From positions 1 through 5,521 of the forward strand of contig PXDR01000373.1 of NCBI GenBank assembly GCA_003566335.1: a DNA stretch of 5,521 nucleotides, written 5' to 3'. Origin of the DNA: Cyanobacteria bacterium T3Sed10_344R1 (GTDB taxonomy: Bacteria; Cyanobacteriota; Cyanobacteriia; Phormidesmidales; Phormidesmidaceae). The position numbers and the translations under genes were made by a program. The notes under the pieces were generated by a model that was not told the DNA's origin, did not search any database, and saw nothing but the letters and a program-made list of their open reading frames with translations. Below are positions 1-4,350 of the stretch, piece after piece. Position 1 is the stretch's first letter; every line of letters begins with the position of its first letter.

Positions 1-596
1 GGCACCCGAGTCCGCAACTGGTAAGGGGGCGCAGTGGAACTCGGTTCTACCACCAGAGACACCGGTTGAGGTAGGGCTGAACTGTCATCTAGGGGTGCTG
101 AGGGCTGAACTGTCTGGGCCTGAGAGGCGGAAACCCGGGCAAAGTCAGACTGAAGGGTGTCGGAACTGACGCAAATGGCGTGAATTTCTTTGGTCTCCAA
201 AGCTGTTTGTAAGGCGGTTAAATCGTCATAGTCAATCACTTCTAGGCGTAGATGGTATTGGTGCAGCATCTCCCGTAGGGCTTGCTGCACCTGCACAAAG
301 GCGGGTGGGGTTGAGTCAACCGGGGGAGGCATGTCCTGCTCAAGAATGCCAAGCCGCATACTCATCGAAGACCGCACCGCCACGGCATAGAGGGTAATCG
401 ACAGCATGGTGCCCACCAACGCTTCGGTGAGGGCCACATCCGCAGCGCCAAACAGGGCGTAAACCAGGGCTGCGATCGCACCCAAAATGCCCCGAATCAC
501 CAGGGCATGGTAGGGATTCACCTGGGTCACCAGCATCAGGGCCGTCAGGGGCAGCAGGGCCGCAATTGCAATGACGTAACCGTCTTCAATCATCAT
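1..596 (-). CDS. DUF4040/MbhD-domain protein, C-terminal MrpA-like antiporter subunit (partial at 3' end)
   Basis: The reading frame is open from the start codon to the window edge, so the C-terminus is missing and 198 residues are visible. Hydrophobic segments lie at about residues 7-24, 31-50 and 59-75. Between the last two is the signature YALFGAADVALTEALVG (46-62, with Asp53 and Glu58), which resembles the MbhD/DUF4040 domain found in the C-terminal part of MrpA and in membrane-bound hydrogenases. After about residue 85 comes a soluble extension: a charged region (100-155), then a Pro/Ser/Gln-rich linker (156-192). In the family this domain belongs to a cation/proton antiporter membrane complex; its placement after mnhG suggests a split MrpA. 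Two ATGs are adjacent (596 and 593). The Shine-Dalgarno GGAGG ends 2 nt before the first and 5 nt before the second, so 593 may be the real start. It overlaps the end of mnhG. MrpB is a likely next gene, but it is outside the window. Confidence 0.85.
   Translation of the reverse strand, partial: MMIEDGYVIAIAALLPLTALMLVTQVNPYHALVIRGILGAIAALVYALFGAADVALTEALVGTMLSITLYAVAVRSSMSMRLGILEQDMPPPVDSTPPAFVQVQQALREMLHQYHLRLEVIDYDDLTALQTALETKEIHAICVSSDTLQSDFARVSASQAQTVQPSAPLDDSSALPQPVSLVVEPSSTAPPYQLRTRV
73..114. repeat. 14-bp direct repeat in the linker of the DUF4040 gene
   Basis: AGGGCTGAACTGTC occurs at 73-86 and again at 101-114, exact over 14 bases and offset by 28. Because 28 is not a multiple of three, the two copies are read in different frames (TVQPS and DSSAL). 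This part of the protein is a Pro/Ser-rich linker that probably tolerates slippage. Confidence 0.8.
472..479. repeat. HIP1 octamer GCGATCGC
   Basis: A perfect GCGATCGC palindrome lies inside the DUF4040 gene. It is one of two in the window (the other is at 3692-3699). HIP1 is known to be over-represented in many cyanobacterial genomes and is the main nucleotide-level clue to the host here. Confidence 0.85.
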
Positions 597-885
597 CTCC
601 TCCGCTGCTAGAACAATAGGCCAGCACGTAGCCCAACACCGTGTTCCAAATCGCCAGAGAAATCAAGGCCAACACCAGCAGCGGCCACTCTTGGGGAATC
701 CGCAGCAGCAGGCCCACAATGATGCTCATTGACCCCAGCGTGTCGGAAATCGACAGACTGTGCAGCTTAAACAGTACCGAACGATGGCCCAACAGCGGCA
801 CGGTACCCGTAAACCACAGCAGCAGGCCAATCGCCATCAGGCCATAGCTGAGCATGCTGACCAGATTGCTAACCATGAGGCTCAT
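586..885 (-). CDS. mnhG: Monovalent cation/proton antiporter subunit G (MnhG/MrpG family)
   Basis: This 99-residue protein has the length and three-helix pattern of MrpG/MnhG/PhaG: hydrophobic segments at about 8-30, 50-61 and 66-90. The family's loop 'R..d...RLHA...aDTLG' is recognisable as RSVLFKLHSLSISDTLG (35-51). MrpG is a small integral-membrane subunit needed for assembly or activity of the Mrp Na+/H+ antiporter in the cytoplasmic membrane. The start ATG overlaps the mnhF stop in an ATGA and is preceded by GGGAG with 6 nt spacing. The C-terminus is a short acidic tail, GGDDD, encoded by the same bases that provide the ribosome binding site of the next gene. Two features diverge from the usual family: the helix-3 region normally reading like 'T.PV.AH.LARAA' is here WNTVLGYVLAYC (80-91), with no proline. 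The family call rests on the loop motif, size and gene order. Confidence 0.87.
   Translation of the reverse strand: MSLMVSNLVSMLSYGLMAIGLLLWFTGTVPLLGHRSVLFKLHSLSISDTLGSMSIIVGLLLRIPQEWPLLVLALISLAIWNTVLGYVLAYCSSSGGDDD
597..603 (-). promoter_or_regulatory. Ribosome binding site of the DUF4040 gene, inside mnhG
   Basis: On the minus strand GGAGGAG runs directly into ATGATG. GGAGG is 2 nt from the first ATG and 5 nt from the second, so spacing favours the second ATG (593). The same bases encode Gly-Gly-Asp-Asp-Asp at the end of mnhG, whose TGA follows at 588-586. This suggests translational coupling. Confidence 0.75.
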
Positions 886-1169
886 AGCTGGCTCCCCCCC
901 TGGTCAGAAATGCCTAAGGCCACATCATTCATCCGTTTGAGGATATGGGCCAACAGCATTAGCGCCGCATTGCCGACGCTCAAAATCAAGACCCCGACCA
1001 CGCCAATCATCCAATCATTCCGAATCACCGACAAAATCAGAATCATCAGCGAAGTTTTGGTGGCAATGCTGGCAAAAGCCAACATTCGCTGCCAGATGTC
1101 ATCCTCCCGCAGCGCCTCATAAATCGGAATCAGTAGGGCCACAAACATAGCCATTAAGACCCAGATCAT
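882..1169 (-). CDS. mnhF: Monovalent cation/proton antiporter subunit F (MnhF/MrpF family)
   Basis: The protein has 95 residues from the ATG at 1169. That start is chosen because it overlaps the mnhE stop in an ATGA and has AGGGGA 4-5 nt upstream; a frame-open start at 1208 would only add a non-homologous 13-residue extension inside mnhE. Hydrophobic segments lie at about 1-17, 34-49 and 53-75, as in MrpF. The short segment QRMLAFASIATK (27-38) sits where the family has 'DRvvAlDti.t', so Arg28 is retained while the second Asp appears to be Ala33. A polar tail of about 15 residues follows helix 3. MrpF is a small membrane subunit of the Mrp antiporter complex; homologues have been implicated in cation or bile-salt efflux in Bacillus. 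The gene overlaps mnhE upstream and mnhG downstream by 4 bp each, indicating one polycistronic message. Confidence 0.87.
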   Translation of the reverse strand: MIWVLMAMFVALLIPIYEALREDDIWQRMLAFASIATKTSLMILILSVIRNDWMIGVVGVLILSVGNAALMLLAHILKRMNDVALGISDQGGSQL

Positions 1170-1555
1170 GGATTCCCCTTTGGCTGTACCCGATGGACTT
1201 TGTACCAACCATGCTTTTGGTAGGTCAAAACAATGGTTTTAGGCGTAAAGGTAATTAGGAAAATATCCAAAAAAATCAGGCCCGGCGTCCGATTGGGCTT
1301 AACTCGCTCCATGGTGATGGTCTCTTGGGTGTGGGGACGCCACAGCATCTCAAAAGCTTCTAGATAGGCTTGGGGAATCGCCACCATGATTTCCCCAATC
1401 ACCCGCAGCCAATCTTGCAGCCGAGTGGGCGTAATACGACGACCTGGCAACAGAAACGCGATGCAAACCCCAATCATGATGTTCGGAATGCTGAAGTCTG
1501 ACGTCAGCAAGAACCAAATCGTGAGTCGCAGCAGTAAATTGAGATAGCCAATCAT
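1166..1555 (-). CDS. mnhE: Monovalent cation/proton antiporter subunit E (MnhE/MrpE family)
   Basis: This 129-residue protein is on the short side for MrpE, whose Bacillus members are nearer 160. The N-terminal pattern IWFLLTSDFSIPNIMIGV (13-30) matches the family's 'W.lL.g.fs..n.l.G' helices. A third hydrophobic region covers about 48-70. The C-terminal part LITFTPKTIVL (100-110) corresponds to the conserved 'sITLTPGTl' strand and keeps Thr104-Pro105; it is followed by a soluble strand region ending HGWYKVHRV. MrpE supports activity of the Mrp cation/proton antiporter. The ATG at 1555 is the only plausible start, since an in-frame TGA lies just five codons upstream (1573-1571). The Shine-Dalgarno is weak (TTGAG). 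It is the first gene of the E-F-G-DUF4040 cluster. A strong inverted repeat sits 13 bp upstream of the start. Confidence 0.87.
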   Translation of the reverse strand: MIGYLNLLLRLTIWFLLTSDFSIPNIMIGVCIAFLLPGRRITPTRLQDWLRVIGEIMVAIPQAYLEAFEMLWRPHTQETITMERVKPNRTPGLIFLDIFLITFTPKTIVLTYQKHGWYKVHRVQPKGNP

Positions 1556-1557
1556 AA

Positions 1558-1589
1558 GCTCAACAGACGCTCAGGGGACGCTCAACAGA
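1558..1589. repeat. 10-bp direct repeat upstream of mnhE
   Basis: GCTCAACAGA occurs at 1558-1567 and 1580-1589, a 22-bp offset or about two helical turns. One copy lies between the stem-loop and the start codon, the other makes up most of its loop. The arrangement could be a small duplication or a pair of regulator half-sites; the sequence cannot separate these. Confidence 0.6.
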
Positions 1590-1605
1590 TAACTGTCCCC
1601 TGAGC
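1569..1605 (-). promoter_or_regulatory. Perfect 11-bp stem-loop in the mnhE leader
   Basis: GCTCAGGGGAC (1569-1579) is an exact reverse complement of GTCCCCTGAGC (1595-1605), leaving a 15-nt loop. In the transcript the structure ends 13 nt before the mnhE ATG, close enough to affect ribosome access. It has no T-run after it in the minus direction, so a simple intrinsic terminator is unlikely. Alternatives are a protein-binding dyad or an RNA-stability element. Confidence 0.55.
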
Positions 1606-1668
1606 AGAGGCGTTGGCCTAGCTTTCCCAAAGGGAATAGGGGACATCTTGGATCGGGAGTGGGCGCTT

Positions 1669-1680
1669 CTGAGCGCTCAG
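1669..1680. repeat. 12-bp perfect palindrome
   Basis: CTGAGCGCTCAG is its own reverse complement and lies 114 bp upstream of the mnhE start. An overlapping GCGCT-TCTG-AGCGC hairpin can form at 1663-1676. Its size and symmetry would suit a dimeric regulator, but no known operator was recognised. Confidence 0.45.
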
Positions 1681-1748
1681 GTGGTGCCATGCTAACCAAC
1701 CATCCTGGGCTAGAAGCATCAGCCTTAGGCCATTACGGACTTTAGGAC

Positions 1749-2828
1749 TTAAGCCATCACAGACGTCTTAGGCCGGGCAAAAATCATTCTGCCTGCCGAA
1801 GTTTGCAGAGAGCCCGTCACCACCACCCCCAACTCATCCCCGATGTAGCGCTGTCCTTCTTCCACCACAACCATGGTGCCATCGTTGAGATAGCCCACTC
1901 CCTGGGAGGGTTCCTTACCTTCCTTGAGAATCTTGATGTCAATATCATCCCCAGGCAAGTAGCTAGGCCGAATCGCCTGGGCCAAGTCATTCACGTTCAG
2001 CACTTCCACCGACTGCAAACTAGCCACTTTGTTGAGGTTATAGTCAGTCGTCAGCAGCATGGCGTTAAGCTCTTGGGCCATCTTCACCAACTTGGCGTCT
2101 ACCGTGGCGATGTCGTCATAGTCGAGGGCGTTAATCAACACCCGGCTGGCATAGCTGTCCCGAATGCGGTTGAGAATATCCAGCCCCCGGCGACCCCGCG
2201 TCCGCTTTTGGTCATTGGAGGCATCGGCCACCTGCTGTAGCTCTTGCAGCACAAACTGCGGCACCAAAATCTGCCCTTCCAAAAAGCCGGTTTCCAGCAG
2301 CCCCTCAATCCGACCGTCAATAATGCAGCTGGTGTCGAGCACCTTGGTTTTAGACGGCTTCAGGGTGCCTTCGGCAATCAAACTCGACTCCACACTGCTG
2401 GGGTTGATCAACCGCAGCAAGGCCCGACCGTGGGTGTCGGTTAGGGTCATGCCAGAGACCGCAAACAGAACGCTGCCCAGCACTGCGGTCAGGGGTTTAA
2501 TGAAGCCAAACTCCCGGGGAATCGGCAGCAAAAACAGGGGAGCCAGCATTAAGTTGGCAATCAGCAGACCAATCACCAGACCGATCGCTCGCCCCAACAG
2601 CCGATCTGGCGGCATTTCGCGAATTTGGCGCTCTAAGCGGCGGTAGCTGGTCTGCACTGCTAGACCAATGACGCCGCCAATTAGGGCTCCAAACCCGGCA
2701 ACGACAAAACTCAAGCCCTCTAGGTCGGTGACTTGGGCAAGGGTGGCGTCTGGCAGCAATTCCACGCCATAGAAGCCGATTCCGACCCCTGCTAGGATAA
2801 ATGAGAATATGATTATTGCGTCTAGCAT
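1749..2828 (-). CDS. PIN/TRAM-domain membrane protein (YacL-like putative ribonuclease)
   Basis: The 359-residue protein matches the YacL-type architecture. Four hydrophobic segments come first (about 4-21, 40-58, 80-102, 110-127). A PIN nuclease domain follows (about 162-285), then a TRAM-type RNA-binding beta-barrel (about 290-352, with the pattern VGYLNDGTMVVVEEG). The PIN acidic residues are visible: Asp165 in LDTSCIIDGR, Glu196 in LQELQQVAD, Asp244 in the ATVDAKLVK segment and Asp262 in LLTTDYNLNK, so the metal site looks intact. The family is widespread in cyanobacteria and Gram-positives; RNA cleavage at the membrane is inferred from the domains and the substrate is unknown. The ATG at 2828 has only a weak Shine-Dalgarno. 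It is divergent from hemW and 193 bp upstream of mnhE on the same strand, so read-through into the antiporter operon is possible. Confidence 0.93.
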   Translation of the reverse strand: MLDAIIIFSFILAGVGIGFYGVELLPDATLAQVTDLEGLSFVVAGFGALIGGVIGLAVQTSYRRLERQIREMPPDRLLGRAIGLVIGLLIANLMLAPLFLLPIPREFGFIKPLTAVLGSVLFAVSGMTLTDTHGRALLRLINPSSVESSLIAEGTLKPSKTKVLDTSCIIDGRIEGLLETGFLEGQILVPQFVLQELQQVADASNDQKRTRGRRGLDILNRIRDSYASRVLINALDYDDIATVDAKLVKMAQELNAMLLTTDYNLNKVASLQSVEVLNVNDLAQAIRPSYLPGDDIDIKILKEGKEPSQGVGYLNDGTMVVVEEGQRYIGDELGVVVTGSLQTSAGRMIFARPKTSVMA

Positions 2829-2869
2829 ATTGCTTCGCGATGGGGCGCTAGGTCAGGTCTTTAAGCGCA

Positions 2870-2878
2870 GATATACCA
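2870..2878 (-). promoter_or_regulatory. Possible extended -10 promoter of the PIN/TRAM gene
   Basis: On the minus strand TGGTATATC matches the extended -10 form TGnTATAnT at most positions and would give a leader of about 35 nt. No good -35 hexamer lies 16-18 bp upstream. It is a weak candidate placed by motif and distance only. Confidence 0.3.
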
Positions 2879-3016
2879 GGCTTGAGTAAAACAGGGTTTG
2901 TCCTACGGTAACCCGTCAGTTCTGGACTGGGATGCCGTTAATCCCCTAAATTCTGCTAATTTCACCAGAAAATGGGGACTGGCTGGCGTTATCTCAGGTC
3001 AAACCCAAGCATAAAG

Positions 3017-3045
3017 CCCGCAACGTCATTTACTGCGTTGGCGGG
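3017..3045. promoter_or_regulatory. Bulged inverted repeat just upstream of the hemW -10 box
   Basis: CCCGCAACG (3017-3025) pairs with CGTTGGCGGG (3036-3045) with a single bulged G and a 10-nt loop. It covers the place where a -35 element for the TATAAT at 3056 should be. As DNA it could be an operator overlapping the promoter; as RNA it would only be made by a transcript starting further upstream. Confidence 0.4.
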
Positions 3046-3055
3046 TTAGCCTCAT

Positions 3056-3061
3056 TATAAT
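3056..3061 (+). promoter_or_regulatory. -10 box (TATAAT) of hemW
   Basis: A perfect sigma-70 type TATAAT is 49 nt before the hemW ATG, predicting a transcript start near 3068 and a leader of about 42 nt. The -35 side is poor (CTGCGT at 17-bp spacing), as is common for cyanobacterial promoters. The hexamer is part of the palindrome ATTATAAT (3054-3061), so a TATAAT also exists on the minus strand. Confidence 0.5.
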
Positions 3062-3076
3062 CATCGCCCCGTCCCT

Positions 3077-3095
3077 AACTGTCGCAAACTGTCGC
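3077..3095. repeat. 9-bp tandem repeat in the hemW leader
   Basis: AACTGTCGC occurs at 3077-3085 and 3087-3095, one helical turn apart, between the predicted transcript start and the hemW ATG. It could be a pair of binding half-sites or a simple duplication. Confidence 0.6.
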
Positions 3096-3109
3096 CATTC
3101 CGGTGCCCT

Positions 3110-4324
3110 ATGCCTGCTGTCGCCCCTAGCCCCGTTTTGGCCAGTCCTGCCCGGGCAGCGTATGTGCATATCCCCTTTTGTCGGCGGCGCTGCTACTACT
3201 GTGATTTTCCGATTTCAGTCTTGGGCGATCGACTACGTGGCGAGGCGTCTGGCACCGTGACCCAGTATGTGGACTGGCTGTGCCAAGAGATTGGGGCGAC
3301 GCCGACTGCCGCCGAGCCGCTGACGACGGTGTTTTTTGGCGGGGGCACTCCATCTCTACTCTCTGTGGATCAACTGGGCCGGATTCTCACCGTCCTGGCC
3401 GATCGGTTTGGCCTAGATCCCCAAGCCGAGATTTCGATGGAAATGGATCCCGGCACGTTTGATCTGGCCCAGATTCAGGGCTATTGCAACTGGGGAGTCA
3501 ACCGGATCAGTTTGGGCGTGCAGGCTTTTCAAACCCCGCTGCTGCAAGCCTGTGGCCGCACCCATGCTGCTGGCGATATTGATCAGGCGGTGCAGCTGTT
3601 GGCTGAGGCTGGGGTGACCAATGTCAGCCTTGACCTGATTTCTGGGTTGCCGGGGCAAACTGAGGCGGATTGGCGGGAGTCCCTGGAGAGTGCGATCGCA
3701 CTCTCGCCCCAGCATCTCTCGGTGTACGACCTGACGATTGAATCTGAAACGGCGTTTGGTCGCTGGTATCAACCGGGCGATGCCCCTTTGCCCAGCGATG
3801 ACCATACGGCAGCTTTCTATCGGCTGGCCCAAGCCACCCTGACAGCAGCAGGCTATGACCATTACGAAATCTCGAACTATGCCCAGCCGGGGTTTCGCTG
3901 CCGCCATAACCAGGTGTACTGGCACAACCAGCCCCACTATGGCTTTGGCATGGGAGCCACCAGCTACTTAGATCATCGCCGGTTTAGCCGACCTCGCACC
4001 CTGCGCACCTATCACCAGTGGCTAGAGACTTACCTCAGCGCCCCTGAACAGGCAGAAGAGCCGCCGGTTTCTGACACAGAACGTTTGCTCGACACGTTGA
4101 TGGTCGGTCTACGCCTGGCGGAAGGGGTGAATCTATCTCAGCTTCAGCAGGCGTTTGGGGCGAAACCAGTGCAGCGAGTCCAAGAAATTCTCCGTCGCTA
4201 TGTCAGCGCCAACTGGGTGCAGTTTGCTCAAGATACCGCCGGGGACACCTGGGTTTGCCTGCAAGATCCTGACGGATTTCTGTTTTCTAACGTGGTGCTA
4301 GTGGCGTTGTTTGAGGCGTTTTAG
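3110..4324 (+). CDS. hemW: Radical SAM heme chaperone HemW
   Basis: The 404-residue protein has the radical-SAM cluster motif CX3CX2C (Cys24, Cys28, Cys31) followed by Asp-Phe33. HemW has Phe at that site, whereas HemN coproporphyrinogen dehydrogenase has a further Cys; this is the main reason for calling HemW. Other family landmarks are FFGGGTPS (75-82), RISLGVQAF (132-140), GRTH (149-152), DLISGLPGQT (175-184), YEISNYA (252-258) and RHNQVYW (265-271). The C-terminal domain contains LMVGLRLAEGV (330-340) and a winged-helix-like region. HemW is cytosolic, binds heme and an Fe4S4 cluster with SAM, and is thought to pass heme to acceptor proteins; older annotations call it oxygen-independent coproporphyrinogen III oxidase. 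The ATG is 15 residues before conserved sequence; no strong Shine-Dalgarno is visible. It stands alone on the plus strand, convergent with 4351-5070. Length is slightly above the usual 380-390. Confidence 0.95.
   Translation: MPAVAPSPVLASPARAAYVHIPFCRRRCYYCDFPISVLGDRLRGEASGTVTQYVDWLCQEIGATPTAAEPLTTVFFGGGTPSLLSVDQLGRILTVLADRFGLDPQAEISMEMDPGTFDLAQIQGYCNWGVNRISLGVQAFQTPLLQACGRTHAAGDIDQAVQLLAEAGVTNVSLDLISGLPGQTEADWRESLESAIALSPQHLSVYDLTIESETAFGRWYQPGDAPLPSDDHTAAFYRLAQATLTAAGYDHYEISNYAQPGFRCRHNQVYWHNQPHYGFGMGATSYLDHRRFSRPRTLRTYHQWLETYLSAPEQAEEPPVSDTERLLDTLMVGLRLAEGVNLSQLQQAFGAKPVQRVQEILRRYVSANWVQFAQDTAGDTWVCLQDPDGFLFSNVVLVALFEAF
3686..3705. repeat. 20-bp perfect palindrome centred on HIP1, inside hemW
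   Basis: GAGAGTGCGATCGCACTCTC is fully self-complementary, with the HIP1 octamer at its centre (3692-3699). It encodes residues around ESAIALS (193-199) of HemW. The symmetry extends six bases on each side beyond HIP1, more than expected by chance. Confidence 0.85.
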
Positions 4325-4341
4325 ATTTGAGGCGTTTTAGA
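4310..4341. repeat. 16-bp perfect tandem duplication spanning the hemW stop codon
   Basis: TTTGAGGCGTTTTAGA is present twice back to back (4310-4325 and 4326-4341). The first copy encodes the final Phe-Glu-Ala-Phe and the TAG of hemW; the second lies wholly downstream, leaving 9 bp before the stop codon of the convergent gene. Loss of either copy would leave the HemW protein unchanged. Confidence 0.9.
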
Positions 4342-4350
4342 GACGTGCTA

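Larger units (their letters stand above)
1556..1748 (-). other. Leader/intergenic region between the PIN/TRAM gene and mnhE
   Basis: This 193-bp stretch separates two genes read in the same direction. It holds an 11-bp inverted repeat (1569-1605), a 10-bp direct repeat (1558-1567 and 1580-1589), a 12-bp palindrome (1669-1680) and a small TTCCC-AAA-GGGAA hairpin (1624-1636). No convincing promoter hexamers and no hairpin followed by a T-run were found, so neither a terminator nor a separate mnh promoter can be placed. A 39-codon frame (1690-1571, minus) crosses it and ends in the inverted repeat. Confidence 0.6.
2829..3109. other. Divergent intergenic region between the PIN/TRAM gene and hemW
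   Basis: These 281 bp carry the 5' ends of two oppositely oriented genes. They contain a perfect TATAAT for hemW (3056-3061), a weaker extended -10 for the leftward gene (2878-2870), a bulged hairpin (3017-3045) and a 9-bp tandem repeat (3077-3095). The middle part, about 2900-3000, shows no gene and nothing else convincing. Confidence 0.6.

Noticed and set aside
760..1122. Plus-strand open frame of 120 codons
   Set aside because: It lies antisense across mnhG and mnhF, which have clear family motifs and overlapping starts with ribosome binding sites; its protein is low-complexity and resembles nothing.
1170..1208. Longer mnhF start at 1208
   Set aside because: It would add 13 residues encoded inside mnhE; the ATG at 1169 has an ATGA overlap and a good ribosome binding site.
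1803..2646. Several plus-strand frames (1803-2240, 2164-2646, 2244-2444) and a minus frame 2135-2320
   Set aside because: All lie within the PIN/TRAM gene, whose domains and catalytic acids are intact; the frames are Arg/Ser/His-rich as expected of antisense reading.
2894..2914. GGGTT...AACCC inverted repeat in the divergent region
   Set aside because: Five base pairs with an 11-nt loop is within chance expectation for this length.
3413..3937. Minus-strand frame of 174 codons inside hemW
   Set aside because: It is antisense to an intact, well-recognised hemW and shows no domain of its own.
3110..4324. Calling the radical SAM gene HemN (coproporphyrinogen III dehydrogenase)
   Set aside because: The residue after the CX3CX2C motif is Asp-Phe, the HemW pattern, and the fourth Cys typical of HemN is absent.
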